Notes: a model not told the origin generated them from the letters alone. Positions 35,005 to 47,571 are shown, counted from the stretch's first letter. The stretch is 64,000 nucleotides of DNA from Theocolax elegans (GCA_026168455.1 CM047430.1:6099448-6163447); one strand, 5' to 3'. A program made the numbers and translations.

Positions 35005-36130
35005 ATGTCTAAATCGACGATTATTAAACGGTATTTCTTCGATGCTTTACTACTAAAGGCTTCGAGCCAGACTACTAAAGATCGCTCATACTTCTCGTGG
35101 GCCAAAGACAAGCGGATAAGAGAATTTCCTGATTGTAAAATCCAAGGTGAAAACCTATATTTGTATCGGATGGATACCAAATTGGATGACCAAGACACTT
35201 TGAAGTTGGTCATATCTAAAGAGCAATAGCAAGCAATCCTCCGTGAATGCCATGATGATTCTTCAACTGGCCATGTAGGTAGAGATATTGATAGATATTG
35301 TCTACGTTTCTGTACCGATGTTGATGAGTACGTAGGCCAATACCATGTGAGCTAATGTTGCAAAATAGAGCGACGCCCACCTGTGAATTTATAGGAAGAA
35401 CGTGTGGTTAAAAAACCATGGCAAGTGGTAGTAGAAGATGCTACTGGACCACTGTCCCGCTCTATAAACTGATTTGAATATATGTTCGTCTTTCAGGACT
35501 TTTTTCAGAGTTCTTTAGAGGACAGAGATACACGAACGAGTCACAACATGTTGTGGCACTCCGAAAGTGTTTTTATCGGACAGCAGCACTAAGTTCAAGA
35601 ATGAATTTGTAATTGATTCTCTCGTGGAAAAAATTATATTTTATATGATTATAACTCTATACAATGCACAAGCCTGCTCCGTCGAACTTATCAATCGTAT
35701 GCTAAAAACGATGGTAGCGTCTTGCATTTCCGAGAAACACAATACTTGACATGAGAAATCACCTAATCTAGAATTTGATAGAATGCACTCCAGCCATGTA
35801 AAATTACGACCGGTAACCTGTGCCACTCGACACAGCTTGCAGAGTTTAAGACGATCTGACTCAGCAATGCTTGGAGTATCAGCAGTTGCTTGAGTGGAGT
35901 AATCGGCTAACATAACTACCTGAGCTTTACTATAATGTAGGTTACTATAATGTCGGAAGAGAGCTGTGGAGCTACTTTTTTCGAAGTTGGGCACTTGGTA
36001 TAGAAGAAAAACCGAGTCCTATAATCCAGCGCTCTAAACATCTCGGCCAAGTCAGCTCCAAAATACGTCGGTTTATATTTGATCGTCTATAGCTGTGACT
36101 CCAACACTTTCAAGCTCTAGAAAAAATTCC
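35005..36130 (+). pseudogene. decayed gypsy integrase
   Basis: Recognisable pieces: the pre-integrase segment (NLYLYRMDTKLDDQDTLKLV) ending at 35229, then beyond a stop the zinc region (RECHDDSSTGHVGRDID), a core start (PWQVVVEDATGPL, first catalytic Asp), a diverged SDSSTKFKNEF (second Asp region, 35575-35605) and a C-terminal scrap (SAKSAPKYVGLYLIV) at about 36050. Many stops and frameshifts. It is closer to the integrases at 5329 and 38310 than to that at 11838. Confidence 0.75.
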
Positions 36131-36775
36131 ATGTTCAACCTGTGGCAGTTCACAAGAATGCTTTTTGGCTCTTTGGCCCTGAAGTTGAATCGCACGTGTT
36201 TGGTTACGTGGACGATTTGATCGTTATATCCGAAAATTTCGAGGAACACTTAAATTGACTGAAAATGGTACTAATAACGTTAGTAGACGCAGGATTTGAA
36301 TTGAACAGAGAGAAACGTCAATTCTGCTGTTTAAGCGTTACCTTCCTTGGTTACCGCTTGAACAGTGATGGACTTCGTTCCGACGTGGAATGAACGGCTC
36401 CTGTCCTAAACTATCGACCCCCGAAAAATGTTAAACAACTTCGTTCCTTTCTTGGCATACTCGGTTGGTATTCACATTTTATTGATCAAGAGTCCGATAT
36501 TAAGATTCCTCTTGTTAAATTACTACGTAAGGATCAGCCATGTGGGTGGGGTGAAGTAAGCGATAGTCCATAGCGTGAGGTTAGCTCTAGCCAACGCGCT
36601 TGTCTGCGCTCGATCAGACTTCTCTAAGCCATTGTCGGTTCAAAATGATGCGAGTGATTATGCTATTGGGGCGGTATTAACCCAAAATCACGAAAATGGT
36701 TTCGAGCATCCGATCGTCTTCATCAGCAGAGTTTTGAACAAGGCTGAACGTAATTATATGACGACGGAATTCCCC
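36130..36775 (+). pseudogene. decayed gypsy RT and RNase H
   Basis: Starts with LWQFTRM, lacks the next 20 or so residues, then YVDDLIVISENFEEHL (36205-36255), NREKRQFCCLSVTFLGYRL, LRSFLGILGWYSHF and RNase H SVQNDASDYAIGAVLTQ (36635-36690). It corresponds to 13833-13200 of the minus-strand element at moderate identity. RT follows integrase here, the reverse of gypsy pol order, so two broken copies have been joined at about 36130. Confidence 0.8.
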
Positions 36776-38160
36776 AGTACCCGGTTACAATATATATATA
36801 TATATATACAATATATATATTGCCCCCCTGCGCGCTTCGCGCGCCAACCCCCTATATTTAATTTCGAAAAAGGTTTTTCGTAATAAATTTATTTTAAATA
36901 ATGTTTTAAATTATATTACTTTTTCACTACCATGGACACCTTAGAAATTAAACCGATTCACACAACACCTTGGAGGTACTGTTATAATGCATTGGGTTTT
37001 ATACCAAAAATTTAATTTTTTTTTAAATACGATTATAATTTATAAATAAAAGTTTTTACCAAAATTTATTATAATGAAATCAGAATAATAGTAATAAAAA
37101 AAATAAAGACATTAAATGTTAACTGTAAATTTTAAACTATATGAATTCCTATAAAGCTTAAATTTATATTTTAATAATTATAAATGTTAATGAAAAATTA
37201 ACTTACCAAAAATAGTAAAGTGCATATACTTACTAAATTGTAGTATTTAGTAACTACTTATGAAAATTTTGGAATATTTTAAACGGATCTAAATAGAACT
37301 TCACCTCCTTAAATTAATTTCTTTAATGACAAAGGATCATCGCCAAAAGTTCTATGGCATTAATATTTTGTACTTTTAGAGTAATAAGACTTTCTTCTTA
37401 AATAAATAAATTTTTTTATTATCTTTTATTAATTTTATAGAACTATTTATATAATTTTAGTGGCATATAAATAAAAACCTGTTTCTTCCATTTCTCCCGT
37501 AATTCGTAATTTGCACCCTCTTTCAAAATTTGTGTTTTAATCCATAATTTTATCCAATTTATTTTTTCCTTTAGTTACAGAGCCCATATATTTATCTTCA
37601 TTATTATAATCAAATTCATTCCTTAGAAAACCTTCTGTTTCTAATAAATACATACTTGTTTATTTAAAATATTGTTTTCTATAAATATACATAATCTACT
37701 CACTTATATATCCATTCAATTTTGAAATATTAATAAAAAAATATTTAAATTAAATGCTCCTAAATTAATAGTTTTTGAAAATCTATTGAAATATAATTAG
37801 TATTTTATATTGCCACTGTTAAAATTTGAATTTTCTTTTGCCTATACTGTTTATAATAGAATTATCTTAAAAATGCAATAATTAATATATTTAATTTTTA
37901 ACTTATTGTATATTTCACATATAGATATTTGGAAAAGTGTATGTTATACTTGATTAATATTTATTTAATCTTCAAACAATTTTGCATCTGTATTTAAAGC
38001 ATTACATTGCATTTTAGATCCGTTATTATATTATTGAGTATACGTTTAAACATTTTATGAGTTTCATCAAGAATGAGTAAGCTAATACACATTCTTTCAA
38101 GTTATGTTCAAAAATTTTTTTTTGCGCACGGAAGAAATACATATATTATCTATTCTTGAA
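36776..38160. other. AT tract, GC hairpin and AT-rich DNA
   Basis: An AT tract (36788-36819) runs into CCCCCC and a perfect small palindrome GCGCGCTTCGCGCGC at 36829-36843. The following 1.2 kb is strongly AT-rich with no coding frame or recognised repeat. Confidence 0.5.
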
Positions 38161-38174
38161 AAAACAAATAAGAC

Positions 38175-38233
38175 GTACACACACACGCACACGCACACGC
38201 ACATACACACACACACACGCACACACATATGCA

Positions 38234-38265
<32 letters not shown>

Positions 38266-38305
38266 CACACACGCACGCACGCTCGCGCACACACATACAC
38301 ACTTA
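38175..38305. repeat. (CA)n/(CACG)n microsatellite
   Basis: About 130 bases of alternating CA and CACG units. Frames across it (long His/Thr or Cys/Val runs) are not genes. Confidence 0.95.
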
Positions 38306-38309
38306 TATA

Positions 38310-38879
38310 TATGACATATATGCACGTCAGGCCGAATATTATAATTCAAAACGCCGCGGTGTACAATTTGCTGTGGGACAAAAAGTTTCTAAGTGGAATC
38401 GTGTACTTTCGTCTGCTGCCCAAGACATAGCTGCTAAGTTAGCTCTAAAGTACATCGGTCCTTTTATTGTTTTGGCATTACTCGGCTCAAGCGTGGTAGA
38501 GCTCATCGACAATGATGGAAAAGAAACAGAAAAATGCCACATCAGCGATCTTAAGCCACTCTACGAAGACCAGACGGACGCAGCTGTGGAGAGTAGATTA
38601 AATCGAGAAAATGCGACGCGGAACAGCGCGGGATTAAGCGCAGAGCGAAGAGCTAGCGCCGAGTCCAACGATAAAGATCCTGTGTGTGCGAACGCACTGC
38701 GTAAGCGAGGTAGGCCGCGCAAAACTCGGGTGATTAGTAATCGTATGACTGCGGTTAATTAAACGCGAATACTGTTGTATACGCGAATCCTCCGACGACG
38801 GACATTAGACGCGGAAGGCCGAAGGGGACAAAGAACAAGCCCGTATCGCCGGTGAAAACGATCGAACAGCGCACTCGGT
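38310..38879 (+). pseudogene. gypsy integrase C-terminal region with AT-hooks
   Basis: After the microsatellite the frame reads VQFAVGQKVSKWNRV, AAKLALKYIGPF and CHISDLKPLYED, i.e. the GPY/F-type integrase C-terminal domain. The tail carries KRGRPRKTRV (38700-38735) before a TAA at 38761. A second AT-hook-like core (GRPKGTKNKP) lies beyond in another frame and ends with TAA near 38891. It is similar to 5329-6150 in both domain and tail. The rest of the element is absent: the non-LTR element starts at its 3' side and the microsatellite replaces its 5' side. Confidence 0.75.
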
Positions 38880-38889
38880 CGCAGAAACC

Positions 38890-40424
38890 GTAAATGTTCC
38901 TTTGAGCGATTGATGTATTATTAGATTGCCGGGCTATACATTGCATCAATTGGATCGTGTGGGTAAGGAAGGGGTGGTGTGGCGGCCTATGTTCGAAAAT
39001 TTTGGGGTAAGGGTCATCGCGCACTCTGAACCTATCTTTTCGAATGCTCCGGAATTTCTGGTTCTATGTTTACAGGCAAATCAGTTTCAATGGTGTTAGC
39101 AGTGGTGTACCGCAGGCCATCGGCCGCTTACCCTACAGAAGTTTTTGATATCTTGTCGGACATACTACCACGATACAAGTATGTCATGGTCACTGGGGAT
39201 TTTAACATTGACATGAATTCCACCAGTGCCATGGCAGATAGATTTAGAGCTAACTTATCGGCACTGGGACTTTCACTCATCGAGTCAGAGCCAACGCATT
39301 ACGCAATGACATCGGACGGGCCATCTCACACGTGGTTGGATCTCTTCCTTATTCGTGAACCAGTACCTGAGCATGAATATGTTAAAACGTCAGCTCCTTT
39401 CGCAGCTGGACGCGATGCTATAAGTATTACCTTTCGGATTTATAACGAACAGTCCCAAATGAAGGTATTTGGGAGACGAAATTTGGTGGAGATCAACCTT
39501 CATAATCTTGCAACTACATTCAATTCATTCATCACCTCCTCTTCATTATCACAATCATTCACCCAACCTAGGCCTGACCAGTCTGTATCTATGGATATGT
39601 CTGCATGTAATTATCAATCTAGTCCGCATTCAAATCAGGTTCATTCATCTGATACCAATCACAGCACTATTTTATCTACATTATCATTTATATGTAATTC
39701 AATTTTATCTACATTTGACATGTTAGGTACCATGACATTTCACTCCATTAAGACAAATCGCAAACCATGGATTTCTCAGGATATCAAAGCAAGCATTAAA
39801 GACAGATACGCAGCTTTTAGTGGATTTCGTGCTACAGGTTCAGTTGATGATTATAACGTATACAAGGGTCTTCGAAATCATGTCTGTAATGCTGTCAACT
39901 CGAGTAAATTTCACTTCCTGGCAAAAAAATTTAGTAGCACAGAAGATCCAAAGAAATCCTGGAAATGCCTCAAAAACATGGGCCACAGCTCAAAGACAAA
40001 TCCATCACCGCTTAAATTTTTCACGTCTCAACAGTTAAATTGTCATTATGCTTCTGTCTCAAATCATGTTCAACCACTTTCCATCCAAACATTTTCAACC
40101 ATATCATGCAATTATTGTCCTACATCACCCTCATCTTCCTCTTTTCATTTCTCTGTTATAACTGCGAAAGAAGTTCAACATGCAATTCGGGGAGCGTTCT
40201 CAAGGGCAGTGGGGATTGATGGAATATCTGTAGAAATGCTAAAGTTGTTGGAGCCTCAATTAACACTGCACCTTGTTGATCTTTTTAATAACATGCTCTC
40301 AGCTGGTTATTTTTCAGAGAGCTGGAAAAAGGCACTACTGTTTCCATTGGCGAAGTCGACCAGGGTTGAGTCGTGCTCAGATACAAGGCCGATTGCGAAG
40401 CTTGTGAGCTTTCAAAAATTTTAG
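38890..40424 (+). pseudogene. LINE endonuclease and start of RT
   Basis: Scraps before 39066 (PGYTLHQLDRVGKEG, GVAAYVRKFW) belong to the endonuclease but are broken by a frameshift and a TGA at 39027. From 39066 the frame is open for 452 codons: LAVVYRRPSA, the catalytic block VTGDFNIDMN, and SHTWLDLFLI with the SxTxLD pattern; then a long Ser-rich linker and RT entry motifs (GIDGISVEMLK, SWKKALLFPLAK). The C-terminal end of the frame diverges from RT at about 40395, where the frame shifts. Confidence 0.82.
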
Positions 40425-41717
40425 AGAGATTTATACACAATCAGTTATCTGAATACCTTGAGGATAATCATATTCTTGTTGATAGACAGACAGGATTTAG
40501 TAAGGGACATAGTACCCAGACAGCACTCCTGGGTGTTCTAGATGATGTTAGGAGAGCCATTGATGCCAGGAAGATCACGATTCTCGTCCTGTTCGACTTC
40601 TCCAAGGTATTTGACACTGTGCCTCATGACAAACTTATACAAAAATTGTGTGAAATTGGTTGCTCTGATAACATATTAACTTGATTTTATCTGTATCTTG
40701 TATGCCGCATGCATGCAGTAGAGAGTGAGATGGGAGTGTTATGGGATTGGCTCGAGATAAATGCGTGGTGCCTTAGGGCAGTGTTCTTGGCCCAATACTT
40801 TTCTCTATTTATATTAACGATCTGCCGAAAGTTCTTTAACACAGCGATTATATGCTGTTTGCCGATGATGGCCAGGTCTACCATTCGTTTTTTCCGTCAG
40901 AATTTGAATTAGGGGTGCAACGTATCACACAAGATGCCAATGCGATAGCCCTATGGGCTCACACGAACCGACTGAAGCTAAATGTAAAAAAAAACGAAGG
41001 TTATGATTCTGGGTAGTCAGGCTTTTTTTATCGCGTATCGACTTGAACACTGCCCCGAAGGTTGGATTGGGAACGAATCTCTTGAATTATGAATGTGAGG
41101 TTAAATCGCTTGGGGTCATGATCTTTCCCTCTCTTGATTGGACAAAGCAGGTGCTATCTATCTCGAGTCGCGTACATGAAGTTTTACACTCATTGCGCTA
41201 CTACAAGAAGACTTTGTCACGATGTCTTAGGAAGAGTCTTGTTATTCCGCATTTCGATTATGCGTGTGCGGTCTATAATGACGTCAATCAGTCCAGAAAT
41301 CTGAAGCTTCAAATGCTGCTGAATGCTTGTGTCCGATTCGTGTGGGAGGACATAGCGAGGAGGTAGCATGTTACTCCATCTAGGTTAAGTCTCAGGTGGT
41401 TGTCAGTCGAGTCCAGACGCACATACTTCATTGGCTCCCGTGCATACAGCATCATCGCTCATAACTCTCCCATTTATCTGGCAAATCAGTTTATCAAATT
41501 AAATACTCCCCAACATAACTTCCGCACCTCCTCTCGTCATCCATCAAAATCGCTAAATTACTTTCCCCCTCGTACCGAGGCATTGAATAAATCATTTGTC
41601 ATTACTGCATCTAAAATCATAAACGAACTTCCTCAATTTTCATACGACAAATCATCTATCAGTCATTTCAAAAGTTCATTATTTAATCACCTGTTTGGAC
41701 TCAACAAAACTGCCTGA
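40373..41717 (+). pseudogene. LINE reverse transcriptase and C-terminal region
   Basis: Frame 40373-40684 carries RT blocks LSEYLEDNHILVDRQTGF, STQTALL and LVLFDFSKVFDTVPH (first catalytic Asp). After an insertion/rearranged stretch (40685-40790), GSVLGPILFSIYINDLP and LFADDGQVYHSF (catalytic FADD, about 40860) appear in other frames. 41043-41366 holds the thumb-like end (SLGVMIFPSLDW, SRCLRKSLVIPHFDYACAVY) and 41400-41717 the last part (YFIGSRAYSI, PPRTEAL). At least four breaks. Confidence 0.8.
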
Positions 41718-42165
41718 GCAAATAGAATGTGTAATGAGGGCATAACATCACCTCAAATCCCTCACCTCGACTAGAAGATAAGCATATTGTACTGTGATAA
41801 TTATTCTCGGCGTCTTATGTGTATTTATTTATTTATTCAATTATTACAAATGTATTATTGTTAATGTAACTATTAATTTATTTTATATTACGTTATTTTA
41901 TTAACTCTATTTTATTGTATTGTTTTTATTTTCATATTTTTATTTATACTGTTTTTATCCACTGAATTTATTGATTTACTGGCTGAAGCGCAATTTAGTT
42001 TTTAAATTGTTAAATTATATAAGAAATTATGTTATTGTTATTGTTATTTTATATTATTTTATTCTTTTCATTGTATACTCAAAATGTATAAATCATTTCA
42101 AGTGCCTACGGGATTTAAACCCCAAAGACCAAATAAAAGTACATCAATCAATCAATCAATCAATC

Positions 42166-43166
42166 TCTCTGTCTAGCCTATGTACTAATATCTACAGCTG
42201 TTACAGGTCGACGTTCGATGATTTTCGGCGATTCTCGCAGACCTTCGTAAAGGTGAAAGTAGGCAAAGAGAGAGAGAGAGTTTTCGGTTTGTAAGTGCGA
42301 GAGCACTTAGACTAATCTAGTAAATTGTTATTCTTCTATTTATTCATTATTATTAACAATAGCAAATCCGTTAAATATATTAAATTTTGAAGGTTTATAG
42401 TTTAATTAACTTAAAATTTTATTAAATTATTTCATATATTAATAATAATGTAATTAATATAAAGTTAATATAAATAATTAAAAATTTATTTTTAATATTA
42501 TAATTTAAAAATTTGAATTTGAATTTAATTGGATTAAAATAATTTAAAATTAAAGGAAAAATTAATCGTAATTCAAAAAAATTGAAATTTGTAAATTTAA
42601 AATAAATAAAATTAAATTAATTAAAGGAAAATATCAAGATTTGAAATGAAAGTTCATTCGCAGAGACTAGGAGGTCCGAGCTCCGGTCGAGCGAGCCAGA
42701 AATCGCACCTCCTCGTCTGCTGTGTCGAGACATCAAAGATTAAAATAAGCCTCTCTGCTTTGTTTATCGAGCTATATGGAAGTTGTTTTTAAGAAGAACT
42801 GTTTTCATACTGCCCTTTAATTTGCTTTTATTAATATACTTCGATTTTTTTAATTTTTCAATCAACAATCGAATTATATTTTTTAGATTATACCGTTTAC
42901 TTTTTTTAACTCGAAATCCAAGCCGTAGACTGTTATTAAAAAATAATTGTTGAAAAGTCGATCCATAGGGAAAGTATATTTTAATACGACCACATATTAT
43001 TCTTTCTTTGAACAATAAAGTGTATGTACTGTACACGTATATATATATATATAATAGAAGTCACTTTGCATCGATCAGATGTTTGTGAAACATACTAATC
43101 TATACTATGTACACATACCATTGTATATAAAGCAAAGGAACATTCTGAAAGAAGTAATAATATTTT
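42166..43166. other. intergenic AT-rich DNA
   Basis: No recognised gene. A minus-strand frame of 90 codons at 42764-43036 is Lys/Ile-rich like the surrounding AT-rich DNA and shows no motif. Confidence 0.4.
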
Positions 43167-43170
43167 TTAA

Positions 43171-43187
43171 CCTTTAGACTGCCGGCA
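43171..43187 (+). repeat. piggyBac left terminal inverted repeat
   Basis: CCTTTAGACTGCCGGCA, directly after TTAA. Confidence 0.95.
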
Positions 43188-43811
43188 TTTTTGCCTTATA
43201 AATTGATATTTTTGATGTACAAAATTTATACATAAAAACACCTCATATCTCTAGAGTAGTTGTCAAGGTCACAGGTGGCTCATATATGAGCCAGTCCGGC
43301 TGGTAACGGTCGGGTGAATGTTAAAAATTAAAAAATTTTTTAAATTACTATACATTCATTTTTAACAGAATTTGCTTGATATTACAATGTAATAAGACCC
43401 TAAAAATACTCCTTTAGTTATCAATAAAACCGTAAGCATCCCAACTACCCCTAGCGAGGGGGTGAAAATTTCGAAAATTCACACACTGTAACATGTGTAA
43501 AGGATACCCTGAAGATTGTCCCAACCTATGGAGGTGCCAAAAGTACTCCTAGCGAGGGGGTGATTTTTTAGCGAACGTTCTCGAAGACTGAAATATTCGA
43601 CAAATTTTTGCACAATGTGTAAGAAATTTATTAGAAATATCCATATTTTAAATATCTAAAACACTTTCCTTCTGCTAGACCCAGAGCTAACGACGTGGAC
43701 GTAGAAAGTGATGTAGCCCCATTTTTTTTTTTTTTTTAAATTTTTTTTATATTTTTTTATTTTTTTATTTTTTATTTTTTATTTTTATTTCTAGTTTTAT
43801 ATAATTTTAAT

Positions 43812-44006
43812 CTATAATATTTCTTTCGTATGAAATTCTTCAAAACAAAATGCAATACAAAAAGCAACATCACAAGTTGAACATATAAAAAAACTCTGAG
43901 ATCTGTTTTGTTTCAGAGAACATAAATGACATCTTTTTCTTTTATCGATTTTTTTTTGGAAAATGCTGACTAATCGAGAAGGAGTTGCAACATTTCGGGC
44001 TTCTTC
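43812..44006 (-). pseudogene. piggyBac transposase, C-terminal Cys-rich domain
   Basis: After the fold-back, the minus strand reads REEARNVATPSRLVSIFQ and then a Cys-rich tail (RCHLCSLKQ, FICSTCDVAFCIAFC) matching the C-terminal zinc-binding (RING/PHD-like) domain of piggyBac transposases. The first codons of the 44030 frame come from the fold-back end, not from transposase. Confidence 0.8.
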
Positions 44007-44500
44007 ACGGAGAGACCTTTTCACCGTCAAAGACAGTGTCGAGAGAACACCGTATACGCGTGACTTAATTCATCGTTAAAACGCATGCGCGTCACTTTGT
44101 AAACCAGTGTCCGATCACCGATTTTTACGGTGTTCGCTTGCACTGAGAAATAACGTGCACGGAGAGACCTTTTCACTCTAAAAATGAGTGTTTAAAAACA
44201 GTGCACTATAAAATAAAGTGATGGCACTGGTAATATCGATGACGACACCATTATTTACGGTGATCACCTGGCATCAAAATTTTGACGATTGTTTATTGCG
44301 AAATTCGTTGACGAACACTGAAAAACTCAGTGACTGTTTGAGTAATCACCGAGTTTTTTGGTGTTCGACACCGAAAAAAACTACGCGCATGCGAAGTCGA
44401 GCACAGAATAACGTATGAATTATGAATATATAGATATATTGAGCGTGCGCGGGATGTCACTGTGATATTACATTGTTAATAATAATAATAAATCGCCATC

Positions 44501-44567
44501 ATGGATGAATATGTATCCAACATTTTAAAAAATTGGAGCATGGAGTGTTTAGTGCCACTTTTCAAAT
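44501..44567 (+). pseudogene. exon-like ATG segment with splice donor (mirrored at 46404-46470)
   Basis: The ATG at 44501 opens MDEYVSNILKNWSMECLVPLF, then GTAAGT follows at 44568. The product resembles the first helix of a SAM domain. A branch/acceptor-like TTTCAG occurs at 44831-44836 before an open stretch. The mirror copy on the minus strand keeps frame and donor with two amino-acid changes (E to Q, V to L). It is probably the captured or ancestral first exon of a transposon protein. Confidence 0.45.
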
Positions 44568-45242
44568 GTAAGTATAAATAATGCTAATCAATGTAAATAA
44601 AAGTGAGTAAAACATAACCTATTTATGATCTTTTCATTGAACTATTGTTTCACACCTGCCGAAATAAATTTCAATATATTACTGATTTACTGACAGAAAC
44701 CTGTTAATAAAAAGAAAAATATTGAAATAATACACATTTTTTATGTTATACAATTATTTTATGTATATAAATATAATTCAAAACTATTGTGAAACGTTTG
44801 AAGAAAAGATTAAAAAAAAAATTAAAAAATTTCAGTCAGATTCTATTATGGCAATGCTTGACATTTATGGTTCAATTTCAATACTTGGTATTAAAGAATA
44901 TATCAGAATTCTAATGCGCTACTAAAGCTCCCAATGATACATGATTTTTATAATTGTATCTCTACTCGTATATCGCTCAAAGCATTTAGCACTCTATTGG
45001 AATTTTGATATATTTCTTTAATATTGAGTACTGAAATTGATGGTAAAAGTTATTTGTGGTCATAGTAGTATGGTGTTAATCACTCAATAAGTTTCTAAAT
45101 TATAAATTATCCAAATATACTCTCAAGCATTTATAATTTAGTATTGAAGTATATCCACTAGTTACAATGACATTGGGAACTGTTCGTACAAAATGTTTAT
45201 GCAATCAAGAAACTCATGTACCGCTCAGAGGTTTGAGCTCTC

Positions 45243-45990
45243 AACTCTGAGCGGTACATGAGTTTCTTGATTGCATAAACATTTTGTACGAACAGTTCCC
45301 AATGTCATTGTAACTATTGGATATACTTCAATACTAAATTATAAATGCTTGAGAGTATATTTGAAGAATTTGTAATTTAGAAACTTATTGAGAGATTAAC
45401 ACTATATTACTATGACCACAAGTGACTTTTACCATCAGTTTAATTACTCGATACTAAAGAAATATATAAAAATTCTAATACAGTGCTAAATACTCTGAGC
45501 GGTACATGAGTTTCTTGATTGCATAAACATTTTGTACGAACAGTTCCCAATGTCATTGTAACTAGTGGATATAGTTCAATACTAAATTATAAATGCTTCA
45601 GAGTATATTTGAAGAATTTGTAATTTAGAAACTTATTGAGAGATTAACACTATATTACTATGACCACAAGTGACTTTTACCATCAGTTTGAATACTCTAT
45701 ACTAAAGAAATATATAAAAATTCTAATACAGTGCTAATTACTCTGAGCGGTACATGAGTTTCTGGATTGCATAAACATTTTGTACGAACAGTTCCCAATG
45801 TCATTGTAACTATTGGATATACTTCAACACTAAATTATAAATGCTTGAGAGTATATTTGGATAATTTATAATTTAGAAACTTATTGAGTGATTAACACCA
45901 TATTACTATGACCACAAATAACTTTTACCATCAATTTCAGTACTCAATATTAAAGAAATATATCAAAATTCCAATAGAGTGCTAAATGCT
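45243..45990 (+). repeat. three tandem units of about 250 bases in the fold-back
   Basis: Units start CTCTGAGCGGTACATGAGTTT at about 45243, 45496 and 45740. The third pairs with the single copy in the left arm (45235-44990). Differences between units are few, so the expansion is recent. Confidence 0.9.
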
Positions 45991-46929
45991 TTGAGCGATA
46001 TACGAGTAGAGATACAATTATAAAAATCATGTATCATTGGGAGCTTTAGTAGCGCATTAGAATTCTGATATATTCTTTAATACCAAGTATTGAAATTGAA
46101 CCATAAATGTCAAGCATTGCCATAATAGAATCTGACTGAAATTTTTTAATTTTTTTTTTAATCTTTTCTTCAAACGTTTCACAATAGTTTTGAATTATAT
46201 TTATATACATAAAATAATTGTATAACATAAAAAATGTGTATTATTTCAATATTTTTCTTTTTATTAACAGGTTTCTGTCAGTAAATCAGTAATATATTGA
46301 AATTTATTTCGGCAGGTGTGAAACAATAGTTCAATGAAAAGATCATAAATAGGTTATGTTTTACTCACTTTTATTTACATTGATTAGCATTATTTATACT
46401 TACATTTGAAAAGTGGCAATAAACACTGCATGCTCCAATTTTTTAAAATGTTGGATACATATTCATCCATGATGGCGATTTATTATTATTATTAACAATG
46501 TAATATCACAGTGACATCCCGCGCACGCTCAATATATCTATATATTCATAATTCATACGTTATTCTGTGCTCGACTTCGCATGCGCGTAGTTTTCTTCGG
46601 TGTCGAACACCGAAAAACTCGGTGATTACTCAAACAGTCACTGAGTTTTTCAGTGTTCGTCAACGAATTTCGCAATGAACAATCGTCAAAATTTTGATGC
46701 CAGGTGATCACCGTAAATAATGGTGTCGTCATCGATATTACCAGTGCCATCACTTTATTTTATAGTACACTGTTTTTAAACACTCATTTTTAGAGTGAAA
46801 AGGTCTCTCCGTGTTTATGTACATCAAGATTCAGTAATGCTCTTATAACTCGTATACGAAAGGTTGGAAATGATATTTTACCATTTTTTATTTTATAGAG
46901 AGCATGAGCGTTGCATCAAGCTAAATCGA

Positions 46930-47571
46930 TCAAATGTAAAAATAATTAGATTTCCTCACTGTTTCAGTCAAAGCCAATTGCTTATCGATAAGATCTATGC
47001 CACCCATATGTTTATTGCAGTCAATGACACAAGTTGGTTTGATTTTTTCATCACCTGTAAGATAATGTCTTTTACCTGTTGAAGCAAATTCAAGCTCATG
47101 GAAACTTGTGATTGTGTGAATATCCTTTTTATCTTTCCACTTTATCGCAAGCCAGGTCTCAGTATGGGCAACTTGTACTTCATTTTTTTCTAACTTTTCG
47201 TTTACAACAGGCATTCCTTTTCTATTTGACTTTACTGTACCGCATACTCCTGTATGACAATCGTGCAAAAATTCAGCTAACTGAGAAGATGCATACCAAT
47301 TATCTATCCACATACCGTGACCTTTGAAAAAGAAGGGTTGCAAAAAATGAGCAACAATATCTCCTGTTATGCCCAAGCCAAATTTATCATAATCCGTATT
47401 TGCTCCAGTATAAATAACAAAACCTATGATATATCTAGATTGACAGTCAACTATTCCAAACAGTTTTATATCGAAACGGTGCCTTTTCATCGGTAAATAT
47501 TGTTTCAATTTGAGTTTTCCGTTCCACAGCATCAAACTCTCATCAATGCACAAATTTTTTCCAGGATTCAA
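46930..47571 (-). pseudogene. piggyBac transposase, catalytic part
   Basis: All three catalytic Asp blocks of the family are visible: CIDESLMLWNGKLK, WIDNWYASSQL, and HMGGIDLIDKQLAL. Also PMKRHRFDIKLFGI and the TGVCGTVKSNRKGMP block. The frame ends soon after the third Asp. The downstream stretch 46816-46930 is degenerate, and the rest of the C-terminus lies beyond the fold-back at 43812-44006. Confidence 0.9.

Larger units (their letters stand above)
38890..42165 (+). mobile_element. non-LTR retrotransposon, 5'-truncated (Jockey/CR1 group)
   Basis: Contains an APE-type endonuclease, a reverse transcriptase and a C-terminal region, followed by an AT-rich 3' part ending in five to six TCAA units (42144-42165), the simple-repeat tail typical of some LINEs. 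It begins within the endonuclease, so it is 5'-truncated, as is usual for target-primed insertion. Frameshifts and stops make it inactive. The clade is an estimate from motif style (DFSKVFDTVPH, FADD). Confidence 0.85.
44007..46815. repeat. fold-back element inserted in the piggyBac transposase
   Basis: Ends are CACGGAGAGACCTTTTCAC at 44007-44025 and its complement at 46797-46815; a further direct copy is at 44159-44177. The arms 44159-45235 and 45740-46815 are inverted copies, and 45243-45740 holds two extra copies of the central unit. No transposase; each arm mirrors an ATG exon and a second open stretch (44743-44925 against 46046-46228, identical 60-residue products). Confidence 0.9.

Noticed and set aside
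38097..38350. Cys/Val- and His/Thr-rich frames
   Set aside because: By-products of the CA/CACG microsatellite.
42764..43036. 90-codon minus-strand frame, Lys/Ile-rich
   Set aside because: Composition follows the AT-rich background; no motif or neighbour support.
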